Assembly (NCBI GenBank): GCA_905236265.1
Contig: CAJOOV010000143.1
Location: forward strand, 1 to 9,652
DNA length: 9,652 nt
Direction of reading: 5' to 3'
Source: an uncultured Oscillospiraceae bacterium
GTDB taxonomy: Bacteria > Bacillota > Clostridia > Oscillospirales > Oscillospiraceae
The translations under genes were made by a program, and so were the position numbers. How positions within the stretch are numbered: position 1 is the first letter of the stretch; every line of letters begins with the position of its first letter. The notes beneath the pieces were generated by a model. That model did not search any database, was not told the DNA's origin, and saw nothing but the letters and a program-made list of their open reading frames with translations. Positions 1 through 6,460 of this stretch are shown piece by piece.

Positions 1-1
1 C

Positions 2-829
2 CGCTCCATCTACATCGGCGGCGGCACCCCCACCACCCTGACCGCTCCCCAGCTTGACCGCCTGCTCACCCATATCCGCTCCGCCTTCGACCTCTCCCGC
101 CTGAGCGAGTTCACCGTGGAGGCGGGGCGGCCTGACACCATCACGGCGGAGAAGCTGGCAGTGCTGAAAGCGCAGGGCGTGGACAGAGTCTCCGTGAATC
201 CCCAGAGTATGCGGGATGAGGTATTGCAGGCCATGGGGCGCAGCCACACGGCGCAGGACATCCTCACCGCCTATGACCTTGTGCGCACTTCCGGTCTTCA
301 GGCCGTGAATATGGATCTGATCGCCGGTCTTCCCAAGGACACCCCTGAGGGCTTTCGCTATACGCTGGACAGGGTGCTTGCCCTTGCCCCGGAGAATATC
401 ACCGTCCACACGCTGGCGCTGAAAAAAGGCTCCCGCCTCATGATGGAGCAGCAGGGTCTCCCCTCCGGCGCAGAGGTGGCGCAGATGCTGGACTACGCAT
501 GGGCGGCGCTGCGGGAGGCGGGATACCGCCCCTATTACCTGTACCGCCAGAAGTATATGTCCGGGGCGCTGGAAAACATCGGCTGGTGCAGGCCGGGCTA
601 TGAAGGGCTTTACAATATCTGCATTATGGAGGAGCTGCACACCATTGTGGCGCTGGGGGCGGGCGGCTCCACCAAGCTCACCGACCCCCGGACAGGCAAA
701 ATCCTGCGCATTACCAACCCCAAGTACCCATATGAATATATTGAGCGCATTGATGCAATCTGCGAGGAAAAACGTCCCCTGACGGCATTTCAGCGCAGTC
801 TCACCGGACAAAACGAAAAAGGAGGCTGA
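2..829 (+). CDS. hemZ: HemZ-like coproporphyrinogen III dehydrogenase (radical SAM), 5'-truncated
   Basis: The C-terminal 275 codons of a radical SAM protein of the HemN/HemZ family, which carries out or is thought to carry out oxygen-independent decarboxylation of coproporphyrinogen III in haem synthesis. The open frame runs in from the window edge, so the start and the CxxxCxxC iron-sulfur motif are missing; the family is usually about 490 residues, so a little over half is visible. Seen directly: the radical SAM motif GGGTPT (nt 17-34), a VEAGRP stretch (nt 119 on), NMDLIAGLP (nt 308-334) and YRQK...ENIGW in the C-terminal region. The 'VEAGRPDTI' and 'YLYRQK' stretches favour HemZ over HemN or the haem chaperone HemW, but the last cannot be fully excluded. 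The stop lies 4 nt before the next ATG, and the last codons contain the ribosome binding site of that kinase gene, so the two are probably co-transcribed. Confidence 0.88.
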   Translation, partial: RSIYIGGGTPTTLTAPQLDRLLTHIRSAFDLSRLSEFTVEAGRPDTITAEKLAVLKAQGVDRVSVNPQSMRDEVLQAMGRSHTAQDILTAYDLVRTSGLQAVNMDLIAGLPKDTPEGFRYTLDRVLALAPENITVHTLALKKGSRLMMEQQGLPSGAEVAQMLDYAWAALREAGYRPYYLYRQKYMSGALENIGWCRPGYEGLYNICIMEELHTIVALGAGGSTKLTDPRTGKILRITNPKYPYEYIERIDAICEEKRPLTAFQRSLTGQNEKGG

Positions 830-833
830 CATC

Positions 834-1772
834 ATGGCATACCTGCTCACAGAGATCAACCGGAGAGCCTATGTAGACCCTGCGGGCTTCATCGCCCAGA
901 GCGATGAGGACTTCCACCGCCATGTGGTGCAGGCGGCGGAGCGAATACTGGAAAACCGCCACAAAAGCCCCATTGTGCTCCTCTCCGGCCCCTCCGGCTC
1001 CGGCAAGACCACCACGGCGCTGAAAATCGAGGAGGAGCTGGAGCGCCGGGGCATTATGACCCACGCCATTGCGCTGGACAACTATTTTCTCACCCCCGAC
1101 CTTGTCAACGGCCCCAAGACCCCGGATGGCAGCTATGACTATGAAAGCCCGGCGTGTCTGGACATGGAGCTGCTCCACCGGCACTTCTCCGCACTGGAAC
1201 GGGGAGAGCAGATCGTGGTGCCGGAGTATGACTTTGCCCGCCAGCGCCGCCGGGAGAGCCGGGGCACGCTGCTGAAGCTGGGGAAGGACGAAATCGCCGT
1301 CTTTGAGGGAATCCACGCCCTGAATGACGCACTGGCAGGACACCACTCCGATGCCTTCAAGGTCTATATCTCCGCCCGCTCCAATGTGCTGCGGCTGAAC
1401 CGGGTGATCTTCAAGGGTACATGGATGCGGCTGACCCGCCGTGCGGTGCGGGATTATAACTTCCGGGGCAACAGCGTGGAGAACACCCTCGCCATGTGGG
1501 ATAATGTGCGCAGAGGGGAGAAGCTCTACATCTCCCCCTATAAAGACCGGGCGGATCTCATGTTCGACTCCTCCCTGCCCTACGAGGTAAACGTGCTGCG
1601 CAAGTACGCCCAGCCCATGTTTGAGGCGATTCCCAAAGAGAACGTGCGCCGGAATGAGATTCTGCACATGATCTGGGCCTTTGACCGCTTTGTCCCCATC
1701 CGGGATGAGCTGGTTTCAAGGGATTCCCTCATCCGGGAGTTCATCGGCGGGGGACGGTTTAACCGGCACTGA
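834..1772 (+). CDS. Uridine kinase-family nucleoside kinase (P-loop NTPase)
   Basis: A 312-residue P-loop kinase of the uridine kinase/phosphoribulokinase superfamily, expected to phosphorylate a nucleoside (probably uridine or cytidine) in pyrimidine salvage in the cytoplasm. Seen: Walker A GPSGSGKT at residues 52-59, LDNYF around 81-85 (the Asp that contacts substrate in uridine kinases), the YDYESP region, and EGIHALN at 158-164, typical of this kinase branch. ATG 834 has AAAGGAGG ending 9 nt upstream, inside the end of hemZ. Family knowledge: many clostridial relatives are about 550 residues, with a TGS/threonyl-tRNA-synthetase-like region before the kinase. Here only about 50 residues precede the P-loop, so this is a kinase-only form. 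The sequence gives no sign that the missing part is encoded upstream, because hemZ lies there. The substrate is not certain. Confidence 0.85.
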   Translation: MAYLLTEINRRAYVDPAGFIAQSDEDFHRHVVQAAERILENRHKSPIVLLSGPSGSGKTTTALKIEEELERRGIMTHAIALDNYFLTPDLVNGPKTPDGSYDYESPACLDMELLHRHFSALERGEQIVVPEYDFARQRRRESRGTLLKLGKDEIAVFEGIHALNDALAGHHSDAFKVYISARSNVLRLNRVIFKGTWMRLTRRAVRDYNFRGNSVENTLAMWDNVRRGEKLYISPYKDRADLMFDSSLPYEVNVLRKYAQPMFEAIPKENVRRNEILHMIWAFDRFVPIRDELVSRDSLIREFIGGGRFNRH

Positions 1773-1829
1773 TACCGGCAATTCCCCGCCGCCTCCGGGG
1801 CGGAGCGTCCAGCTGCGTCCTCCCCCCTC

Positions 1830-1857
1830 TTTACCTTTTCCGATTTTGTGATATACT
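1830..1857 (+). promoter_or_regulatory. Extended -10 promoter upstream of mrp
   Basis: TATACT at 1852-1857 is preceded by TG one base upstream (1849-1850), a perfect extended -10 arrangement. A weak -35, TTTACC (1830-1835), lies 16 bp upstream. Initiation would be expected around 1863-1865, inside the adjoining hairpin. It would drive the mrp-VWA-MoxR operon. Called from sequence pattern only. Confidence 0.55.
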
Positions 1858-1886
1858 AAAAGCGCTGTCGGTTCGGCAGCGCTTTT
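1858..1886 (+). terminator. Hairpin after the kinase gene, probable terminator overlapping the mrp transcription start
   Basis: AAAAGCGCTG (1858-1867) and CAGCGCTTTT (1877-1886) are perfect inverted repeats, and inner bases can add up to three more pairs around a GTT loop. The A and T tracts on either side form the base of the stem, so it could terminate from both directions. It lies 86 nt after the kinase stop and directly after the -10 box of the mrp promoter. It is therefore either the hemZ-kinase operon terminator or a structure at the 5' end of the mrp leader. Confidence 0.6.
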
Positions 1887-1934
1887 CCCATTTGATACGG
1901 ATTGATCTTTTCTGACAAAGGAGACTGTTGCATT

Positions 1935-2768
1935 ATGGCTGACGCCTGCACCCACGACTGTTCCACCTGCGGCAGCAACTGCCCCTCCCGGAACAACCCC
2001 GAAAGCCTGAAGGCTCCCTCCAATCCCGCCTCCCATGTGCGCCACGTCATTGCAGTGGTCAGCGGCAAGGGCGGCGTGGGCAAGAGCATGGTCACCTCCT
2101 CTCTTGCCGTCGCCCTGTCCCGGCTGGGCAAGCGGGTGGGCATTCTGGACGCCGACATCACCGGCCCCTCCATCCCCAAGAGCTTCGGCCTTTCCGGCCC
2201 GGTCTACTCCGACGGAGAGCTGATGATCCCCCCTGAGACGGCGGGGGGGATCCGGGTCATGAGCCTGAACCTCCTCTCTCCCAACGAGACGGACCCTGTC
2301 ATCTGGCGGGGCAGCCTGATCTCCGGCTGTGTGAAGCAGTTCTGGACGGAGACGAAGTGGGGCGAGCTGGACTACCTGCTCATTGACATGCCCCCCGGAA
2401 CGGGAGATGTGCCCCTCACCGTGTTCCAGTCCCTGCCTGTAGAGGGGATTGTGGTGGTCACCTCCCCCCAGGATTTGGTGAGTATGATCGTCACCAAGGC
2501 GCTGAACATGGCAAAAATGATGAACGTGCCTGTGCTGGGACTGGTGGAGAATTTCAGCTACTTCCAGTGCCCCGACTGCGGCAAGCGCCATGCCATCTTC
2601 GGAGAGAGCCGGATTGCCGAGGTGGCCGCCGAGAACAAGGTCATTGTTCTGGCGCAGCTTCCCATCAACCCCGCCCTCGCCGCCGCCTGCGATGCAGGCA
2701 CCATTGAGGCGCAGGGCGGCGCAGGGCTGGCGGAGGCTGCGGCCTATCTTGCCGGACAACTGAACTGA
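1935..2768 (+). CDS. mrp: Mrp/NBP35 (ApbC) family Fe-S cluster carrier ATPase
   Basis: A 277-residue cytoplasmic P-loop ATPase of the MinD/Mrp class, which binds a [4Fe-4S] cluster as a dimer and delivers it to apoproteins. Seen: deviant Walker A GKGGVGKS at residues 44-51, the LDADITGPSIPK switch region, the IDMPPGTGD Walker B-like motif, and the C-terminal CPDC pair at 212-215 that bridges the cluster between subunits in this family. An N-terminal cysteine cluster (C5, C9, C12, C16) precedes the ATPase domain and resembles the ferredoxin-like N-terminus of Nbp35-type members. ATG 1935 is chosen because AAAGGAGA (1917-1924) sits 10 nt upstream; a TTG at 1902 in the same frame lies upstream of that site and has no Shine-Dalgarno of its own. 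It is followed after 32 nt by the VWA-like gene, probably in one operon. Confidence 0.93.
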   Translation: MADACTHDCSTCGSNCPSRNNPESLKAPSNPASHVRHVIAVVSGKGGVGKSMVTSSLAVALSRLGKRVGILDADITGPSIPKSFGLSGPVYSDGELMIPPETAGGIRVMSLNLLSPNETDPVIWRGSLISGCVKQFWTETKWGELDYLLIDMPPGTGDVPLTVFQSLPVEGIVVVTSPQDLVSMIVTKALNMAKMMNVPVLGLVENFSYFQCPDCGKRHAIFGESRIAEVAAENKVIVLAQLPINPALAAACDAGTIEAQGGAGLAEAAAYLAGQLN

Positions 2769-2800
2769 CTTCCCCCCATTCCATCAGAGAGGAGCGCCCC

Positions 2801-4150
2801 ATGCACGAAAACCACGAGAAGCTGGACCGCATCGGGCGCTCCATTCTCGCCTCCGCCCGCAACGAGCTGTATCTGAATATGCGCTTTCTGGACGTGGCGC
2901 TCTCCGGGCTGGATTACGCCATGAACCTGAATACCCCCACCATCGGCACCGACGGTGAGCGCATCCAGTTCAATCCCCGGCTGCTCATCGACCTGTACCG
3001 TCAGGACACTGTGCTGCTGAACCGGGTCTATCTCCACATGCTCCTCCACTGCCTCCTCCGCCACCCCCTCCAGGGGGAGGGGCGGGAGCAGGAGCTCTGG
3101 GGGCTGGCCTGTGACATCGCCGTGGAGTCCGTGCTGGACTCCATGGACAGCCGCTGTGTGAAGCTGCTCTCCTCTGCCCTGCGGGAGGATACCTACGCTG
3201 ACCTGGCCCAGTCCATGCCCGTGCTCACTGCCGAGGCGATCTACCGCCGCCTGACAGAGCAGACGCCGGATTTTGATACCGAGACGGCGCTGATACAGGA
3301 GTTTCACCGGGACGACCACCGCTTCTGGCGCTCCGGCGAGGGAGACGACACCCAAAACGGTCAGGGACAGGAGGGCAGGCAGCGGGAGGCAATGGAACAG
3401 AAGTGGCAGCAGCTCAGCCAGAAAACCCAGACCGGCATGGAGACCTTTTTCGCCCGCTGGGGCGATCAGGCAGGCAGTCTGCTGAAGCTGCTCACCATTG
3501 AGAACCGGGAGCGGTATCACTATGCTGATTTCCTCCGGCGCTTTGTCTCCCTGCGGGAGGAGATGCGGGTGGATACGGACAGCTTTGACTATGCCTACTA
3601 CGCCCTTGGGCTGCAGCTCTACGGGGACACCCCCCTCATTGAGCCGCTGGAATACCGGGAACGGCGGAGGATACGGGATTTTGTCATTGTCATCGACACC
3701 TCCCAGTCCTGCGCCGAGGGCGCCGTTGAGCGTTTTCTGGAGGAGACCCGCAGCGTCCTTTGCACTGAGGGACTGTTTTTCGCAGACGCCAGAATACACA
3801 TCATTCAGGCGGATGCAGGGGTACAGTCGGACATCGTTGTGAGCAGCGCAGAGGAGTTTTCCCGCTTCTGCGACGGCTTTGAGGTGAAAGGCTTCGGCGG
3901 AACGGATTTCCGCCCCGCCTTTGCCTATGTGGACGCACTGCGGGAGCGGGGCGCACTGTCCCACCTGCGGGGGCTGCTGTATTTTACCGACGGCTTTGGC
4001 ACGTTTCCCGCAAAAAAGCCGGACTATGAGACCGCCTTTGTCTTTTTCCGGGAGGATTACACTGCGCCGCAGGTGCCCCCATGGGCAATCAGAATCGTTC
4101 TGGGGGCGGAGGAGCTGGGCACAGAACACACAGGGGAGGTATCCCAATGA
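2801..4150 (+). CDS. VWA-like domain protein with metallopeptidase-like N-terminal domain
   Basis: A 449-residue protein with the layout of DUF2201/VWA-like proteins: an N-terminal putative metallopeptidase domain, a charged Gln/Glu-rich linker (about residues 180-210), and a C-terminal VWA-like domain. In the N-terminal domain H79, H83 and H88 form an HxxxHxxxxH pattern followed by ACDIAVE, but the position of the catalytic Glu in HExxH is Met80. The VWA-like domain has a complete MIDAS set: D299-x-S301-x-S303, T368 (in GGTDFRP) and D397 (in FTDG), so divalent metal and ligand binding look intact. No signal peptide or membrane segment is seen, so it should be cytoplasmic. The start follows GAGAGGAG at 2787-2794. 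Its stop overlaps the start of the MoxR ATPase, which implies translational coupling and a shared complex. By analogy with ViaA-RavA and other MoxR-VWA pairs it may present clients to the ATPase; the real client is unknown. Confidence 0.82.
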   Translation: MHENHEKLDRIGRSILASARNELYLNMRFLDVALSGLDYAMNLNTPTIGTDGERIQFNPRLLIDLYRQDTVLLNRVYLHMLLHCLLRHPLQGEGREQELWGLACDIAVESVLDSMDSRCVKLLSSALREDTYADLAQSMPVLTAEAIYRRLTEQTPDFDTETALIQEFHRDDHRFWRSGEGDDTQNGQGQEGRQREAMEQKWQQLSQKTQTGMETFFARWGDQAGSLLKLLTIENRERYHYADFLRRFVSLREEMRVDTDSFDYAYYALGLQLYGDTPLIEPLEYRERRRIRDFVIVIDTSQSCAEGAVERFLEETRSVLCTEGLFFADARIHIIQADAGVQSDIVVSSAEEFSRFCDGFEVKGFGGTDFRPAFAYVDALRERGALSHLRGLLYFTDGFGTFPAKKPDYETAFVFFREDYTAPQVPPWAIRIVLGAEELGTEHTGEVSQ

Positions 4151-5652
4151 CAATCAAAGAGGCAAAGCAGCAGCTCATTCATACGGTAAGAGCCTATCTC
4201 GCCCGTGACGAATACGGGAGCTGGGCAGTGCCGGTGCTGTCCCAGCGCCCCATTCTGCTGATGGGGCCTCCGGGCGTGGGCAAGACCGCCATTGCCCAGC
4301 AGGCGGCGCAGGAGTGCGGCGTGGCGCTGGTGAGCTATACCATCACCCACCACACCCGGCAGTCCGCCATCGGGCTGCCCAGTATCCGCACGGCCACCTT
4401 CCGGGAGGAATCCTTTCAGGTCACGGAGTACACCATGAGCGAGATCATCGCCAGCGTCTACCGGGCTATGGAGGATACCGGACTGGAGCAGGGCATTCTC
4501 TTTCTGGACGAGGTGAACTGTGTCTCCGAGACGCTGGCTCCCGCCATGCTGCAGTTCTTACAGTGCAAAACCTTCGGCTCCCACCGCCTGCCGGAGGGCT
4601 GGATTATTGTGGCCGCCGGAAATCCCCCGGAGTATAACCGCTCCGTGCGGGAGTTTGACCTTGTCACGCTGGACAGGGTGCGGCGGATTGACGTGGAGGC
4701 CGCCTACCAGCCATGGAAGGAGTACGCCTATCTCCGTCAGGTTCACCCGGCAGTGCTGGCCTATCTGGAGCTGAAGCCCCAGCACTTTTACCGGCTGGAG
4801 ACCACGGTGGACGGAAAGCAGTTCGCCACTGCCCGCGGCTGGGAGGATCTCTCCCGGCTGATCTCCGCCCATGAGCAATTGGGTCTCGGCGTGGACGAGG
4901 CGCTGGTGAGACAGTATATCCAGCACCCGGTGATCGCCAAGGACTTTGCCAGCTATTACGACCTGTACTTAAAGTACCGCTCGGACTACGATGTGGAGTC
5001 CATTCTGGCAGGACATCTCCCGGAGCAGACAGTCAACCGCCTGCGCATGGCTCCCTTTGACGAGCGCCTCTCCGCCGTGTCCCTTGTGCTGGATGCCCTG
5101 TACCGCTCCTTCCGGGAGGCCAACGAAGAGGACGCCTATGTCACCGCCCTGCACCAGCGTCTGCGCTCCCTCATGCCCGCCTTGGAGGCCGGGGACAGCG
5201 TCCGGGACTGCTTCGGGCAATCCCTCTCCGCTGTGGACGCCCTGCGCCGGGAGAGACAGCGCAGCAGACTGATTACCAGCGAGGAGGAGCGCAGGCTGAA
5301 CCGGCTCTCCTCCGCTTTGGAGGCTTTGCAGCGGGAGCTGCTTCACAGTGACCTTCAGGGAACCGATGCCGCTGCAAAGGTGCGGGAGCGGTTCAGAGCG
5401 GCGGTAGAGCGCCGCAGGGCGTGCATTGAAACCGGCTCACTCCGGCTGGAGCGTGCCTTTTCCCTCATCGACGCCGCCTTCGGTGAGGGTCAGGAGCTGG
5501 TGATCTTCCTCACCGAGCTGACCATGAACCCCTACTCCATGAAATTCCTCTCCGACAACGGCAGCGAGACCTTCGCCTCCTACAGCCGCACCCTTCTGCT
5601 GGGCGGAGAGCGGAAGGCGCTGCTGGAGGAGCTGGACAGGCTGGAATCATAA
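4147..5652 (+). CDS. MoxR-type AAA+ ATPase, partner of the VWA-like protein
   Basis: A 501-residue AAA+ ATPase. Seen: Walker A GPPGVGKT at residues 40-47, a TRQSAIGLP segment after it, Walker B FLDEVN at 119-124, and sensor-1 AAGNPPEYN with Asn159. A long helical C-terminal half includes a charged Arg/Glu/Leu-rich stretch around residues 365-440 that probably forms a coiled coil. Family knowledge: MoxR ATPases act as hexameric chaperones with VWA proteins encoded beside them, for maturation or metal-centre assembly of specific targets. Here the VWA gene precedes the ATPase gene. ATG 4147 is chosen because it overlaps the upstream TGA (ATGA) and has GGGGAGG at 4133-4139, 7 nt away; an upstream ATG at 4081 in the same frame would overlap the VWA gene by 70 nt and is unlikely. 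Last gene of the mrp operon, followed by a strong hairpin. Confidence 0.88.
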   Translation: MTIKEAKQQLIHTVRAYLARDEYGSWAVPVLSQRPILLMGPPGVGKTAIAQQAAQECGVALVSYTITHHTRQSAIGLPSIRTATFREESFQVTEYTMSEIIASVYRAMEDTGLEQGILFLDEVNCVSETLAPAMLQFLQCKTFGSHRLPEGWIIVAAGNPPEYNRSVREFDLVTLDRVRRIDVEAAYQPWKEYAYLRQVHPAVLAYLELKPQHFYRLETTVDGKQFATARGWEDLSRLISAHEQLGLGVDEALVRQYIQHPVIAKDFASYYDLYLKYRSDYDVESILAGHLPEQTVNRLRMAPFDERLSAVSLVLDALYRSFREANEEDAYVTALHQRLRSLMPALEAGDSVRDCFGQSLSAVDALRRERQRSRLITSEEERRLNRLSSALEALQRELLHSDLQGTDAAAKVRERFRAAVERRRACIETGSLRLERAFSLIDAAFGEGQELVIFLTELTMNPYSMKFLSDNGSETFASYSRTLLLGGERKALLEELDRLES

Positions 5653-5664
5653 CGGACGGGCAAC

Positions 5665-5690
5665 GACCCTCTCCTGCGCCGGAGAGGGTC
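5665..5690 (+). terminator. Intrinsic terminator of the mrp-VWA-MoxR operon
   Basis: GACCCTCTCC (5665-5674) and GGAGAGGGTC (5681-5690) form a perfect 10-bp stem with a 6-nt loop, followed by TTATCGCTTT. It lies 12 nt after the MoxR stop. The T tract is interrupted, but the stem is strong. Confidence 0.75.
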
Positions 5691-5730
5691 TTATCGCTTT
5701 CAATTCTGTCATCTCTTTTCTAAATCACTC

Positions 5731-5758
5731 TTGATTTTTTCGTTTTCATATGTATAAT
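5731..5758 (+). promoter_or_regulatory. Sigma-A-like promoter for the cytidylate kinase-like gene
   Basis: TTGATT (5731-5736), a 16-bp spacer, and a perfect TATAAT (5753-5758), in an AT-rich stretch that contrasts with the surrounding GC-rich genes. Expected start near 5765, about 60 nt before the chosen ATG. It follows the operon terminator, which supports an independent transcription unit. Confidence 0.75.
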
Positions 5759-5825
5759 ATGACATAGCATAGATTAGGATGCTCTTTTTTCTGTGTCAGG
5801 AGCGTTTTGGAAAGGAATGGAGATT

Positions 5826-6431
5826 ATGAAGCAACTGCCTGTCATTACGATCAGCCGTCAGTCCGGCAGTCAGGGACGGGAGGCGGGACACCTGCTGGCG
5901 CAGCAGCTGGGTATCCCCTGTTATGACTATGAGATTCTCAACCGTGCCGCAAAGGAGAGCGGGATTGCCCCGGAGCTGTTTGAGCAGGAGGAGCGGCGGG
6001 CTGCGCAGGTGCTGGAGCGCCTGAAGTCCGGTCAGAGCGCCCAGATGGAGACTGTCAGCATTGAGGCCTTTCAGGCGCAGGCCAAGATCATTGAGACGAT
6101 GGCCGCAAGGGGGCCCTGCATTATCGTGGGGCGCTGTGCGGACACGGTGCTGCGGGATAACCCCAACGTGGTTCACATCTTTATCTACGCCTCTCTGGAG
6201 CGGCGTATTGAAAACACCATGAAAAAGCGGTTTGTCAACCGGCATATCGCCAAGGTGATGGTGGATCGCATTGACCGGGGACGCAGCGCCTACCACAGCC
6301 TGTTCTCCCACCACGTCTGGGGAGATACCAGCGCCTATGACCTTTGCGTGTGTACCGATAAGCTCACCCCAGCGGAGACCGCAAACGTCATCCGGGCCTT
6401 TCTGGAAGCCAGAGAGCATGAAGCCCTGTAA
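5826..6431 (+). CDS. Cytidylate kinase-like family protein
   Basis: A 201-residue protein matching the cytidylate kinase-like family (Pfam PF13189 type) over its full length. Seen: VITISRQSGSQGREAG at the N-terminus (residues 6-21), where the P-loop is GSQGRE rather than the GKGxGKT/S of true kinases; CYDYEIL at 32-38; CIIVGRCAD at 98-106, typical of this family; and a basic KKRF...RHIAKVM segment near 133-145. The family is assumed to be a cytoplasmic nucleotide-binding kinase, but the substrate of this subgroup is not established, so CMP phosphorylation should not be assumed. ATG 5826 is chosen because GGAAAGGA (5809-5816) sits 9 nt upstream; ATG 5817 touches that site and GTG 5793 has none. 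It is followed after 29 nt by the hydrolase gene, probably in one operon. Confidence 0.85.
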   Translation: MKQLPVITISRQSGSQGREAGHLLAQQLGIPCYDYEILNRAAKESGIAPELFEQEERRAAQVLERLKSGQSAQMETVSIEAFQAQAKIIETMAARGPCIIVGRCADTVLRDNPNVVHIFIYASLERRIENTMKKRFVNRHIAKVMVDRIDRGRSAYHSLFSHHVWGDTSAYDLCVCTDKLTPAETANVIRAFLEAREHEAL

Positions 6432-6460
6432 CGACAATCTTTGCTGATGGAGGATTTAAG

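Noticed and set aside
801..1667. A 288-codon open frame on the minus strand opposite the kinase gene
   Set aside because: It overlaps a well-supported kinase almost entirely and has no motif or ribosome binding site of its own that stands out.
1789..1803. A CCGCC/GGCGG hairpin shortly after the kinase stop as a terminator
   Set aside because: The stem has only 5 bp and no T tract follows; the hairpin at 1858-1886 is a much better candidate.
1716..2759. A 347-codon open frame on the minus strand opposite mrp
   Set aside because: It is antisense to a strongly conserved Mrp protein and crosses the mrp promoter and hairpin.
2744..4153. A 469-codon open frame on the minus strand spanning the whole VWA-like gene
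   Set aside because: It mirrors the coding strand, lacks recognisable domains, has a composition typical of antisense frames in GC-rich genes, and the plus-strand protein has clear VWA and metal motifs.
5793..5825. Starts at GTG 5793 or ATG 5817 for the cytidylate kinase-like gene
   Set aside because: GTG 5793 has no Shine-Dalgarno upstream, and ATG 5817 abuts the only good site (5809-5816); ATG 5826 has ideal spacing and gives the expected family N-terminus.
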